Shown in pieces: positions 17,796 to 26,009 of a stretch of 46,320 nt of DNA. This DNA comes from an uncultured Pelagibacteraceae bacterium (lineage in GTDB: Bacteria; Pseudomonadota; Alphaproteobacteria; Pelagibacterales; Pelagibacteraceae). The DNA is taken from NCBI GenBank assembly GCA_902607945.1, contig CACLMD010000005.1, positions 1 to 46,320 on the forward strand, read 5' to 3'. Position numbers and translations under genes: made by a program. Position 1 is the first letter of the stretch. Each line of letters opens with the position of its first letter. Under the pieces are notes generated by a model. It was given only the letters and a program-made list of their open reading frames with translations. It was not told the origin of the DNA and searched no databases.

Positions 17796-17803
17796 AAACA
17801 ATT

Positions 17804-18166
17804 ATGAAAAAAATACTTACATTAATTTTTTGTATATTCGCATTTAGTACAAATGCAAAAGAAACAACTTTTAATAAACAGTTATTCGATAAAGCCCAAT
17901 TAGATGGCAAGGTTGTAATAGTTAGTTCTTGGGTAAAATATTGTACGTCTTGTGCAAGTCAAATGAAAGTTTTAGATAAAGCTAAAAACGATTTTAATAA
18001 TATTGAATATTTTAAATTCGATGTAAGAAATAAAGAAATAGCTGATTTATTTAACATTCAATATCAAACAACTCTTTTAATTTTTAAAGACAATAAAGAA
18101 GTTTATAGAAGCATTGGTGAAACAAGTAGAGAAGCAATTTATAAAGCTATTAAATCTTCAATTTAG
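17804..18166 (+). CDS. Exported thioredoxin-like protein (DsbD gamma-like)
   Basis: This 120-residue protein has a signal peptide (MKKILTLIFCIFAFSTNA) and one thioredoxin fold with a C-x2-C active site in SSWVKYCTSCASQM (about residues 46-49). The YCTSC context is closer to the C-terminal domain of DsbD than to general thioredoxin. It probably handles disulfides in the periplasm. It starts nine bases after proW and ends 2 bp before a convergent gene. Confidence 0.85.
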   Translation: MKKILTLIFCIFAFSTNAKETTFNKQLFDKAQLDGKVVIVSSWVKYCTSCASQMKVLDKAKNDFNNIEYFKFDVRNKEIADLFNIQYQTTLLIFKDNKEVYRSIGETSREAIYKAIKSSI

Positions 18167-18168
18167 GT

Positions 18169-18849
18169 TTAAGCACCTAAATTAATATTTCTAGATACAT
18201 TAGTTTCTATTTCTGCAGGTTTTTTTAAATTAAGATTATTCATAATAATAATATATTCATCAACACTGCTAACTTGTAATCTAGGATTATTTTTTTTTTC
18301 TTTTCCAATTGTACTTACTTTTTGACCTTTATAGTCATGGGCAGGATATACAAGGGTTTCTTCTGGTAATTTTAAAAGCCTATTGAATATTGAATTATAT
18401 GCATCTTTTGAACTTCCATTTTGGAAATCTGTTCTACCTGTACCATTAATTAATAGTGTATCTCCAGAAAATAAATAGTTATCCATTAAAAAACTATAGC
18501 TGTCCGAAGTATGTCCTGGAGTATACATTGCTCTAATTTTGAGATTATCTAAATTAATATATTCATCATCTTTAACTTTTATTTCAACAGCATCTGCAGG
18601 AGAATGGGCACCCATAATAGTTGAACATTTTGTAATATCTTTAAGCTTAGATGCTCCTGTTACGTGATCTGCATGTATGTGAGTGTCAATCACTTTAACT
18701 AATTTTAAATCTAACTCTTTAAGTAGTTTAATATAATCACCAACATTCTCTTTAACAGGATCAATAATTAATGCCTCTCGACCTTTTCCTGATGAAATTA
18801 AATATGTATATGTTGAAGATTTTGTATCGAACAATTGTTTAAAAATCAT
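18169..18849 (-). CDS. ETHE1-like persulfide dioxygenase (metallo-beta-lactamase fold)
   Basis: This protein is about 226 residues from the chosen ATG (18849, MIFKQLFDTKSSTYTYLI); the longer frame from 18885 adds 12 residues that do not look conserved. Metal-binding motifs are THIHADHVTG (H-x-H-x-D-H), PGHTSDS and YPAHDYKG. The segment GTGRTDFQNGSSKDAYNSIF is typical of ETHE1/sulfur dioxygenases, which oxidise glutathione persulfide to sulfite. A rhodanese gene 4 kb away would suit a shared sulfur role, but that is inference. Confidence 0.85.
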   Translation of the reverse strand: MIFKQLFDTKSSTYTYLISSGKGREALIIDPVKENVGDYIKLLKELDLKLVKVIDTHIHADHVTGASKLKDITKCSTIMGAHSPADAVEIKVKDDEYINLDNLKIRAMYTPGHTSDSYSFLMDNYLFSGDTLLINGTGRTDFQNGSSKDAYNSIFNRLLKLPEETLVYPAHDYKGQKVSTIGKEKKNNPRLQVSSVDEYIIIMNNLNLKKPAEIETNVSRNINLGA

Positions 18850-18876
18850 CTTAATATAATACCATAAAAGTACAAA

Positions 18877-18906
18877 TTGACCCATTGTTAAAATAAAATT
18901 TAATAT
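18877..18906 (+). promoter_or_regulatory. Sigma70-type promoter for the cupredoxin gene
   Basis: TTGACC (18877-18882) and TAATAT (18901-18906) are separated by 18 bp, and the ATG of the cupredoxin follows 15 bases later. No Shine-Dalgarno is present, so the transcript would have a very short leader. The same gap must also hold a promoter for the divergent MBL gene. Confidence 0.5.
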
Positions 18907-18921
18907 TAATTTTTCTAAAAT

Positions 18922-19425
18922 ATGAGGTTGATAAAATTTATAATTTTATTTCTATTTTTACATTCATTTGCGTATGCAGACAAGAATATGAAAATTGGCT
19001 CTAAAGGTAAAGAGAGTGAAGTCTCACGTGTAATTAAAGTTGTTATGTATGACAATTATTATGAGCCAAGTTCATTTCAAATTAAAGTCGGCGAGACGAT
19101 AAAATTTGAAGTAGAAAATGCCGGTATGCTTGTTCATGAATTTAATATCGCAAATAAAATGATGCATATGAAACATCAACCAGAAATGTTGAAAATGGTT
19201 GAAAATGAAATTCTTTTAGCTGACTCAATCGACAAAAAGAAAATGCAAAAAATGGCAAAAATGGATAAAGCCATGGGTCACTCACATAGTAATAGTGTTT
19301 TACTTGAGCCAAAACAAAAGGGAGAAATCATCTGGAAATTTGATAATGCTGTCAACATTGAAGTAGCTTGTAATGTGCCCGGTCATTATCAAGTTGGAAT
19401 GATTGCTAAAGTTGATATAAATTAA
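18922..19425 (+). CDS. Exported cupredoxin (plastocyanin/azurin-like) with Met/His-rich insert
   Basis: This 167-residue protein has a signal peptide (about residues 1-19, ending FAYA) and a cupredoxin fold. Probable type-1 copper ligands are the histidine in VHEFNI (about residue 71) and the Cys, His and Met in ACNVPGHYQVGM near the C-terminus. Between them is an unusual Met/His/Lys-rich insert of about 50 residues (including NKMMHMKHQPEMLKM and MGHSHS) that could bind extra copper. It is cotranscribed with a DUF4396 membrane protein starting 4 bp downstream. Electron transfer or copper storage is likely. Confidence 0.85.
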   Translation: MRLIKFIILFLFLHSFAYADKNMKIGSKGKESEVSRVIKVVMYDNYYEPSSFQIKVGETIKFEVENAGMLVHEFNIANKMMHMKHQPEMLKMVENEILLADSIDKKKMQKMAKMDKAMGHSHSNSVLLEPKQKGEIIWKFDNAVNIEVACNVPGHYQVGMIAKVDIN

Positions 19426-19429
19426 CTTG

Positions 19430-19876
19430 ATGGACACTGCAGCTAAAGCTAATTTTCATTGGTCATGCAAACATACCTGGAAGAGAAGTGCTAAAAACAC
19501 AGGTTGGTGTTTGTTGGGTTGTGCTATTGGAGATTTGGGTACAATTTTATTTTTTCAGCTTTCAAAAATTCCTTTTCCTATTTTAGGAATAATGATTTTA
19601 GCTATTATTAATGGTTTAATTACAAGTATCATTTTAGAAACAATTATTTTGATGAGACAAAATTTTGATTTTTCTAAAGCTTTTAAAACAGCAATGGGAA
19701 TGAGTTTTATTTCTATGATTAGTATGGAGGTTGCAATGAATATCACTGATTATTTTTTAACTGGAGGTGCAATTCTAAATTGGTGGGTCATTCCTATTAT
19801 GCTTGCAGTAGGTTTTGTGACACCATGGCCATATAATTATTGGAGATTAAAAAAGTTTGGTATCAACTGTCATTAA
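19430..19876 (+). CDS. DUF4396 membrane protein
   Basis: This protein is 148 residues from ATG 19430; an in-frame TTG directly upstream at 19427 is less likely. It has about four membrane helices and the family's N-terminal FHWSCKHTWKRSAKNTGWCLLGCAIGD-type segment. It also has a MSMEVAMNITDYFLTGG segment and a final VGFVTPWPYNYWRLKKFG segment. The DUF4396 family is uncharacterised. The adjacent cupredoxin and the conserved His/Cys/Met residues suggest metal handling, but this is inference. Confidence 0.85.
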   Translation: MDTAAKANFHWSCKHTWKRSAKNTGWCLLGCAIGDLGTILFFQLSKIPFPILGIMILAIINGLITSIILETIILMRQNFDFSKAFKTAMGMSFISMISMEVAMNITDYFLTGGAILNWWVIPIMLAVGFVTPWPYNYWRLKKFGINCH

Positions 19877-20576
19877 AAATTGGGACAAAAATAATTGGCT
19901 TTCATCTAAAAGCTATATATCAGATTTTAATCTTTTCTTAACAAAAGTTATAAAATTGAACACAAGTTCACAAATTTTAGATATTGGATGTGGTCGAGCT
20001 AAAATTATAGGTTCTTTAAGCTCTAAATTAAAGCTTAGAGATAGACCGATCGGGATTGACCTAGTTAGTCATAAAGACAAAGATAAAAGAGTTGATTTTA
20101 AAAAGATTGATGCCACATCTTTTTTTTTAACTAATAAAAAAAAATTTGACTTAATTTTATTAAAGCAAACTATTCACTTACTTAAAATGAGTGAAATAAA
20201 AACCTTGTTAATTAAGATGAAAAAAAGTTTAAAACCTAATGGTAAAATTTTAATATTCACGTTAGAACCACATAAGAACGAAATACCCAATTTTACATTA
20301 ATGAAAATAAGATTATTAAAATCTCTAAAAAGAGATGAAAAAATTTTAAAATTTATCTCAAAACTTTATCCAAAAAGAATTATGAAATATTTTTCATATA
20401 AAGTAAAAATTAGTAAAAAAAAATATATTAGTATGATTTCAAAAAAATTTATTTCTACGCTTCTTAATTTAAATAAAGAGCAAATTGTCACTGGTATTAA
20501 TGAAATTAATCTTAAATACAAAAAAGATTTAAATTTTAATGATAAATTAGTTTGTATAATTATCAAAAATAACTAA
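19857..20576 (+). CDS. Class I SAM-dependent methyltransferase
   Basis: This 239-residue protein has a glycine-rich SAM motif ILDIGCGRAKIIGSL (about residues 40-54), an acidic residue after beta-2 (PIGIDLV) and a motif IV-like KFDLILLKQTIHLL. The substrate is unknown. The apparent start is TTG at 19857, which overlaps the DUF4396 gene by 20 bases; no ATG lies before the SAM motif, so the TTG start is the best available. The C-terminal half is very lysine-rich. Confidence 0.75.
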   Translation: MVSTVIKNWDKNNWLSSKSYISDFNLFLTKVIKLNTSSQILDIGCGRAKIIGSLSSKLKLRDRPIGIDLVSHKDKDKRVDFKKIDATSFFLTNKKKFDLILLKQTIHLLKMSEIKTLLIKMKKSLKPNGKILIFTLEPHKNEIPNFTLMKIRLLKSLKRDEKILKFISKLYPKRIMKYFSYKVKISKKKYISMISKKFISTLLNLNKEQIVTGINEINLKYKKDLNFNDKLVCIIIKNN

Positions 20577-20586
20577 ATCTAATTAT

Positions 20587-20997
20587 ATGAATCACTTAAT
20601 AACAAAATTTAATAATTTTTTCTTAAATTTTGAAGCTATAGGATCTCTTTTATTAAGACTTGCAGTAGGCACAGCTTTTATCATTTATGGTATTGGGAAG
20701 TTTCCTTTACCACCTGAAGGCCTTATAGAGTATTTTGATTTATCCCCATTTCTTGCAAGTTTAGTTGCAATATCAGAGGTATCCACAGGTATTATCCTTA
20801 TCATCGCTAATTTTATTAAAAATCCTATTGGCCACACATTAACCAGATTGGCAGGTTTGAATATTGTCATTTTAATGATTTGTATTTTTGCTGTAGCTCA
20901 TAGAGATTGGTTTATAACAAAACAACTTTTCACAAGTGTACAAATCTTTCTTTTGATTGGTGGTTTTTATTTTTTAATTAAGGGTAATAAAATATAA
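20587..20997 (+). CDS. DoxX-family membrane protein
   Basis: This 136-residue protein has four predicted membrane helices and the DoxX pattern LLRLAVGTAFIIYGIGKFPLP near the N-terminus, then a LARLAGLN-like third helix region. DoxX proteins are linked to thiosulfate or quinone-dependent redox reactions in some organisms, but most members have no known role. It starts 10 bases after the methyltransferase gene. Confidence 0.8.
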   Translation: MNHLITKFNNFFLNFEAIGSLLLRLAVGTAFIIYGIGKFPLPPEGLIEYFDLSPFLASLVAISEVSTGIILIIANFIKNPIGHTLTRLAGLNIVILMICIFAVAHRDWFITKQLFTSVQIFLLIGGFYFLIKGNKI

Positions 20998-21032
20998 ATT
21001 GCGTTAAATTTGAATTTATATATTCTTAGACT

Positions 21033-21212
21033 ATGAAATATATAAATGGTTTTATAAATTTAATTACAAGCTTAATAGTTTCAACAATTATTATTTATTC
21101 AATTAATTTCGTTGCAGGCTTTGCAGGTGCAGATTATTCATTTTCAAACGGTGAAGTATTTGTAATGTGGATTTTAATGGCAATATTAGTTAATAATTGT
21201 TTTAACAAATAA
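21033..21212 (+). CDS. Small membrane protein, 59 residues
   Basis: An ATG at 21033 opens a frame ending TAA at 21212. The product begins MKYINGFINLITSLIVSTII and has a hydrophobic N-terminal helix, a short polar loop (ADYSFSNGE) and a second hydrophobic stretch (VFVMWILMAILVNN), so probably two membrane segments. I do not recognise a family. Support is the open frame in the same direction as its neighbours and the short gaps (35 and 11 bp) that otherwise would be a 226-bp void. Confidence 0.55.
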   Translation: MKYINGFINLITSLIVSTIIIYSINFVAGFAGADYSFSNGEVFVMWILMAILVNNCFNK

Positions 21213-21223
21213 TCTTTCTTCTA

Positions 21224-21511
21224 GTGAATAAATCAGTAAAGACTGATGATGTAATTTTCAACTTTTTTAAACAAATTTGTGATGAAAAAGATGATGAAAA
21301 ATGTGTTCAACTTGGAAATCAATGGATTGATGCAATGGAACTAAATTTAAACAATATAGAAAAAAATTTAGATGAAAATGATAAAATTAAACATAAAGAC
21401 GACATTCAGAATAATAGAAATCACCTAAATAGTCTTAAAGGTAAAAGTTCTTCAGAATGGCGTGAGTATGCAACTACATGTATGATTGAAATTATTGATA
21501 ATAAAGTATAA
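21224..21511 (+). CDS. Small acidic/charged hypothetical protein, 95 residues
   Basis: A GTG start at 21224 gives 95 residues, soluble and highly charged (DEKDDEKCVQLGNQWIDAM, then IEKNLDENDKIKHKDDIQNN), probably mostly helical, with three cysteines. I do not recognise it. It lies directly before the TPP riboswitch. No conserved motif is visible. The start could be later, but no ATG occurs before about residue 38. Confidence 0.6.
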   Translation: MNKSVKTDDVIFNFFKQICDEKDDEKCVQLGNQWIDAMELNLNNIEKNLDENDKIKHKDDIQNNRNHLNSLKGKSSSEWREYATTCMIEIIDNKV

Positions 21512-21512
21512 G

Positions 21513-21586
21513 AATGTTCCAAAGGGGTGTCCTTACAGACTGAGATTAAACCCTAAGAACCTGTCCGGTAATTCAGAAAGGGAGAA
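21513..21586 (+). ncRNA. TPP riboswitch (thi box)
   Basis: The conserved thi-box segments occur in order: AAGGGGTGTCC (from about 21522), ACTGAGATTAAACCC (from about 21539), AAGAACCTGTCCGGTAAT (from about 21556) and the closing AGAAAGGGAG. The 3' strand of the closing stem overlaps the GGGAG Shine-Dalgarno of the next gene, whose ATG is at 21589. Binding of thiamine pyrophosphate would therefore most likely hide the ribosome site directly. Confidence 0.93.
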
Positions 21587-21588
21587 TA

Positions 21589-23031
21589 ATGGATAAAACA
21601 TACTTTATAAATCAATCAACATCACTAACATTAGTAATTTTCATAAGTTTAATCTTTGCATTTTTAGGTTTCTATTATTCAAAAAAATATCAAGGACTAA
21701 ATAATTATTTAACAGCAAATAGGAATATTGGATTATTTTCTTTAACAACAAGTTTAACTGCTTCAGCTTTAGGAGCATGGATCTTATTTGGCCCAGCCTC
21801 AGCTGCAACATGGGGAGGAATGGGAGCAATTATAGGTTATTCATTGGGAACAGCATTTCCAATGTTCTTTTTGATTTATTTAGGTAAAAAAATCAGAAAT
21901 GAATTTCCTAAAGGATCATCATTAATTGAATTTATGAGAAAAAAGTTTGGAAAAAGTTTATTCAAGCTTATTTTGCTTATGACTGTTTTCTATATGTTTA
22001 TTTTTTTATGTGCAGAAGTTACAGCAGTAGCTGTTTTAATTAATTATATTTCAGGCACCGATCTATGGATTACAGCTCTAATTGTTTTATTATCTACCCT
22101 AGCTTACACTTTATATGGAGGGTTAAGAGCCTCAATATTTACAGATAATATTCAAATGGTTGTGATTGGAGTTTTATTATTGATTTCTTTAGCTTATATC
22201 AACTCCTTTAATGGATCTGAATTTTCTTTTGAGTTCATAAAAAGAAAGAATCCTCAACTTTTAAGCTCATCTTACATGCCTAGTTATACTGCCGGTTTGA
22301 CTTTTTTTATTGCTGTTGCTGCTACAAATTTATTTCACCAAGGTAATTGGCAAAGAGTGTATGCTGCAAAAAATTTTGAAATTTTAAGAAAAAGCTTAAT
22401 TATATCTTTCTTTATTATTGTACCAGTAGTTTTTTATATGGGTTTTACAGGAATGGTTGCTTTTTCAATAGATCCAACTTCAAGACCTGATCTAGGATTT
22501 TTTACATTATTACTTAAAGAACAAACTAAGTTATTGTCTTTATTTATAATTGTACTAGGTTTAGCATTAACAATTTCTACTGTTGATACTTTAATCAATG
22601 CAATATCAAGTTTAATTGTAGTAGATGGAAAAGCTGTGTTTAATTTTAAAAAAAAAATAGATTATCTTAAATTTTCTAAATATATAATTATATTTTTATC
22701 TATTATTTCTTTTATTATTGCCTCCAGAGGATTTGATATTTTATATTTATTTTTATTAGCAGACTTATTTTGTTGTGCTTTTGTATTGACTGTCTTCTAC
22801 AGTTTTTATAATAAGAATATCAATGAAAAAACTGCCTATGTCTCAATTATAATTGGGTTAGTTGGTGGTTTATTAATGTTTCCATCTCCAGATTTTTCAA
22901 AAAGTTTACTAGTTGGAGTCTTGATGCCGAAAGAACTGTTTGGACCATTTGTAGCACAATCATTATTATTTTTGTCTTTTGCAATTGCAACTTTTTTACC
23001 AATTGTAGTTTTTAAAGCAAAAAAGTTTTAA
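21589..23031 (+). CDS. thiV: Sodium/solute symporter (SSS family), probable thiamine-precursor transporter
   Basis: This 480-residue protein has about 12-13 membrane helices. SSS-family segments include LTTSLTASALGAWILFGP near residue 50 and a sodium-site-like LALTISTVDTLINAISSL near residue 330. It lies immediately behind a TPP riboswitch, which ties it to thiamine metabolism. In SAR11, a riboswitch-controlled SSS transporter named ThiV has been proposed to import the HMP pyrimidine precursor, because these cells lack its synthesis. Family and regulation are visible here; the HMP substrate is taken from that knowledge. Confidence 0.85.
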   Translation: MDKTYFINQSTSLTLVIFISLIFAFLGFYYSKKYQGLNNYLTANRNIGLFSLTTSLTASALGAWILFGPASAATWGGMGAIIGYSLGTAFPMFFLIYLGKKIRNEFPKGSSLIEFMRKKFGKSLFKLILLMTVFYMFIFLCAEVTAVAVLINYISGTDLWITALIVLLSTLAYTLYGGLRASIFTDNIQMVVIGVLLLISLAYINSFNGSEFSFEFIKRKNPQLLSSSYMPSYTAGLTFFIAVAATNLFHQGNWQRVYAAKNFEILRKSLIISFFIIVPVVFYMGFTGMVAFSIDPTSRPDLGFFTLLLKEQTKLLSLFIIVLGLALTISTVDTLINAISSLIVVDGKAVFNFKKKIDYLKFSKYIIIFLSIISFIIASRGFDILYLFLLADLFCCAFVLTVFYSFYNKNINEKTAYVSIIIGLVGGLLMFPSPDFSKSLLVGVLMPKELFGPFVAQSLLFLSFAIATFLPIVVFKAKKF

Positions 23032-23041
23032 TATTACTCGA

Positions 23042-23069
23042 TTGTATTAACGGAATTTATAGTTATAAA
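23042..23069 (+). promoter_or_regulatory. Candidate sigma70 promoter for the YadGH-like exporter genes
   Basis: TTGTAT (23042-23047) and TATAAA (23064-23069) are 16 bp apart. The ATG at 23079 is only 9 bases from the -10 box and has no Shine-Dalgarno, so the message would be nearly leaderless. Confidence 0.4.
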
Positions 23070-23078
23070 TCTGTCTCA

Positions 23079-24014
23079 ATGACAGACAATCAGATAATTA
23101 TCAATGAACTTACAAAAGTTTATGATAATGGTTTTGATGCACTTAAAAAAATTAGTCTTAGAGTTAAACAGGGTGAAATTCTTGCAATGCTTGGACCAAA
23201 TGGTGCAGGAAAGACAACTTTAATTAGTATAATTTGTGGGATTGTTACCCCCTCATCTGGTTCTGTTACTGTGGACGGCTTTGATATAATAAAAAATTAC
23301 CGAGAGACTAGATCCAGAATAGGAATGGTTCCTCAAGAGTTAAATTTAGAATCTTTTGAAACAGTTTTTGATACTGTATCATATTCAAGGGGTTTGTATG
23401 GAAAATCTCCAAAACCAGAACACATAGAAAAAATTTTAAAAGATTTGAGTCTATGGGACAAAAAAGATCAACGATTAAAACAATTGTCAGGTGGAATGAA
23501 AAGAAGAGTTTTAATTGCAAAAGCTTTATCTCATGAGCCAAAAATATTATTTTTAGATGAACCAACAGCCGGAGTAGATGTTGAGCTTAGGAGAGACATG
23601 TGGATGGTTGTTGATGATCTTAGAAAAACTGGGGTCACAATTATCTTAACTACTCATTATATTGAAGAAGCTGAAGCTATTGCTGACCGTGTTGCTGTTA
23701 TTAATCAAGGTGAAATTATAGTTGTCGAAGATAAAAAAGAACTAATTAAGAAAATGGGTCATAAAAAATTAAATATTGAATTACAGGAAAAGATTACTGA
23801 AATCCCTAAAGATTTAGCCAAATATAATCTTGAAATAGATGATGAACATATGTCTTTAATTTATACTTATAATGTTGGAACCGAAAAAACAGGCATTACT
23901 AATTTGTTGCAAGATTTAAAAGATACCGGTTTAAAATTAAGAGATTTAAAAACAGAACAAAGTAATCTGGAGAAAATATTTGTTAATTTAGTTAAGGAAA
24001 ATAATGAAATTTAA
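23079..24014 (+). CDS. ABC exporter ATP-binding protein (YadG-like)
   Basis: This 311-residue ATPase has Walker A GPNGAGKTT (about residues 40-48), signature LSGGMKRRVLIAKAL, Walker B ILFLDEPTAGVD and a C-terminal regulatory segment. Its length and partner match the YadG/YadH pair found in many proteobacteria, whose substrate is unknown. It overlaps the permease gene by 11 bases. Confidence 0.88.
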   Translation: MTDNQIIINELTKVYDNGFDALKKISLRVKQGEILAMLGPNGAGKTTLISIICGIVTPSSGSVTVDGFDIIKNYRETRSRIGMVPQELNLESFETVFDTVSYSRGLYGKSPKPEHIEKILKDLSLWDKKDQRLKQLSGGMKRRVLIAKALSHEPKILFLDEPTAGVDVELRRDMWMVVDDLRKTGVTIILTTHYIEEAEAIADRVAVINQGEIIVVEDKKELIKKMGHKKLNIELQEKITEIPKDLAKYNLEIDDEHMSLIYTYNVGTEKTGITNLLQDLKDTGLKLRDLKTEQSNLEKIFVNLVKENNEI

Positions 24015-24771
24015 TTATTACGGATTTAAAGCCATATATTTTCATGAGATGAATAGATTTTATAGAACAGTAGGTCAGTCTCTTCTCTCACCAGTAATTT
24101 CTACATCATTATATTTTGTTGTTTTTGGTTCGGTGATTGGTGGTTACATTCAAAAAATTGATGGCGTAAGCTATGGTTCATATATCGTTCCAGGTTTATT
24201 AATGCTTACATTGCTTACTCAATCAATAAGTAACACCTCATTTGGAATATTTTTTCCAAAATTTAATGGAACTATCAATGAGATTTTAGCAGCACCCATT
24301 TCAACTCTTGAAACAGTTTTAGCTTTTGTTGGGGCAGGAGCTACCAAAACTTTAATTGTCGGTGCTGTGATCTTTGTTACCGCTTCATTTTTTGCTGAAG
24401 TGACTGTTCAATATCCAATGTTAATGATATTTTTGTTAGTTTTGGTCTCTTTTACTTTTGCATTATTTGGTTTTTTAATTGGTGTTGTTAGTAAAAACTT
24501 CGAACAAATGTCTATCATTCCTTCTTTAGTTATTACACCAATGGTTTTTTTAGGAGGGAGTTTATATAGTTTGGATATGTTGCCACCATTCTGGCAAACT
24601 GTGTCTTATTTTAATCCAGTAGTTTATCTAATTGACGGCTTAAGATTTTCATTTTATGGAATATCAGATTTTAATATTTGGATAAGTGTAGGTTCAATGG
24701 TGTCATTTTTAGTAATATGTGTGATCGCTGTCTCAATATTATTGAAAAAAGGTTATAATATTAAATCTTAA
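24004..24771 (+). CDS. ABC-2 type transporter permease (YadH-like)
   Basis: This 255-residue membrane protein has six predicted helices. The conserved segments LYFVVFGSVIGGYI, then YIVPGLLMLTLLTQ, then ITPMVFLGGSLYSLDMLPPF and YFNPVVYLIDGLRFSFYG fit YadH closely. With the upstream ATPase it should form a two-gene exporter. Its stop overlaps the convergent dmdA stop by four bases, so there is no room for a terminator. Confidence 0.88.
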   Translation: MKFNYYGFKAIYFHEMNRFYRTVGQSLLSPVISTSLYFVVFGSVIGGYIQKIDGVSYGSYIVPGLLMLTLLTQSISNTSFGIFFPKFNGTINEILAAPISTLETVLAFVGAGATKTLIVGAVIFVTASFFAEVTVQYPMLMIFLLVLVSFTFALFGFLIGVVSKNFEQMSIIPSLVITPMVFLGGSLYSLDMLPPFWQTVSYFNPVVYLIDGLRFSFYGISDFNIWISVGSMVSFLVICVIAVSILLKKGYNIKS

Positions 24772-25907
24772 GAAGAAGCAATTTTTTTCTTTGGATCATA
24801 AAAAGGTTTTTCAATTACTTTAGAACCAATCTCATCACCATTTATAATAACCTTAAAATTATTTCCAATCTCTGAATTATTAATATCTACTATTGCTAAT
24901 GCTATATTTTTTTTTAATCTAGGAGAATATACAGCAGAAGTAACTTTACCAATTTTTTTACCATCTTTATATATTGACCAGAATGTAGTGTTAGGTCCTT
25001 TTAAAGGTTCACAATTTAACTCTAAACCAACTTGTTTTCTTTTAATTCCATTCTGTTTTATTTTTTTTAAAGCTTCTTTACCAATAAAGTTAACCTTATT
25101 TTCTAAGTTAACCAATCTATCTAAACCTAGTTCAAATGGATTTGTATTGATGTCTGCATCTGCATGATAAGAAAGCATTCCACCTTCAATTCTTCTTATA
25201 GACGATGTATGACCTGGTTGAAGACCATGCTCTTTTCCTGCTTCCATTATTTTTTCATAAAGTTCATTACCTTTAGAACCATCTCTGAGGAATAATTCAT
25301 ATCCAAACTCACTAGACCAACCAGTTCTTGAAACAACTAATGGTATTCCATCTAATTTATATTCTCTAAACCAGTAATATTTAAGATTTTTAATATCTTC
25401 ACCAAATAATTTAATCATTATTTCAGCTGAATTAGGTCCTTGTAATTGAAGTGGGGATACGTCAGGTTCTGTAATATTTACATTTAATCCTGAATTCACA
25501 GCTACTCCTTGAGCCCATAATAAAACATCGCTGTCGGCAAGAGATAACCAAAAATGATTTTCGGCTAGTCTTAAAAGAACAGGATCATTAATTATTCCAC
25601 CCTTATTATTTACAATTAGTACATATTTACATTGACCAACTGATAATTTTGAGAGGTCTCTAGGAGTGAGTAATTGAATAAATTTGTAAGCATCTGGACC
25701 AGTAATTTCTACTTGTCTTTCAACTGCTACATCACAAAGAATTGCTTTTTCAATTAAATTCCAAAAATTTTGTTCGGGACTCCCAAAATCCCTTGGTATG
25801 TACATATGATTGTAAACCGAAAAACCTTTAGCTCCCCATTTGACTGTCGAGTCAAAATAAGGCGATTTTCTAATCTGAGTTCCAAAACCAAAATTTTTAT
25901 TTACCAT
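24768..25907 (-). CDS. dmdA: Probable DMSP demethylase (GcvT-like folate-dependent methyltransferase)
   Basis: This 379-residue stand-alone GcvT-family protein has its features resembling DmdA rather than glycine-cleavage T protein: GAKGFSVYNHMYIPRDFG, then DVAVERQVEITGPDA, then WLSLADSDVLLWAQGVAVNSG and EPDVSPLQLQGPNS. It also has RTGWSSEFGYELFLRDGSKG and GMLSYHADADINTNPFELGL. DmdA transfers a methyl group from dimethylsulfoniopropionate to tetrahydrofolate, giving methylmercaptopropionate. Length is close to the SAR11 enzyme. It lies downstream of aceA on the same strand. The start has no clear Shine-Dalgarno. A related aminomethyltransferase is the main alternative. Confidence 0.8.
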   Translation of the reverse strand: MVNKNFGFGTQIRKSPYFDSTVKWGAKGFSVYNHMYIPRDFGSPEQNFWNLIEKAILCDVAVERQVEITGPDAYKFIQLLTPRDLSKLSVGQCKYVLIVNNKGGIINDPVLLRLAENHFWLSLADSDVLLWAQGVAVNSGLNVNITEPDVSPLQLQGPNSAEIMIKLFGEDIKNLKYYWFREYKLDGIPLVVSRTGWSSEFGYELFLRDGSKGNELYEKIMEAGKEHGLQPGHTSSIRRIEGGMLSYHADADINTNPFELGLDRLVNLENKVNFIGKEALKKIKQNGIKRKQVGLELNCEPLKGPNTTFWSIYKDGKKIGKVTSAVYSPRLKKNIALAIVDINNSEIGNNFKVIINGDEIGSKVIEKPFYDPKKKIASS

Positions 25908-25945
25908 AGGGGCTCATAGCATAGACCATAAAGATTACAAACGTT

Positions 25946-25979
25946 TAAATAACCAACCCATTTCTGAGTTAGTTATTTA
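25946..25979 (-). terminator. Hairpin after aceA with GAAA tetraloop
   Basis: On the minus strand, TAAATAACTAACTCA pairs with TGGGTTGGTTATTTA around a GAAA loop: 13 Watson-Crick and two G-U pairs over 15 bp. On the plus strand these positions would be A-C mismatches, so the element acts on minus-strand RNA. It lies between aceA and dmdA and probably ends or attenuates the aceA message or protects its 3' end; a strong U-run is lacking. Confidence 0.6.
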
Positions 25980-26009
25980 CAAATCTAACATTAAAGAGGA
26001 ATTATTTTA

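Noticed and set aside
18850-18885. N-terminal 12-residue extension of the ETHE1-like protein
   Set aside because: The alignment-like start MIFKQLFD fits the family; the extra residues lie in the divergent promoter region.
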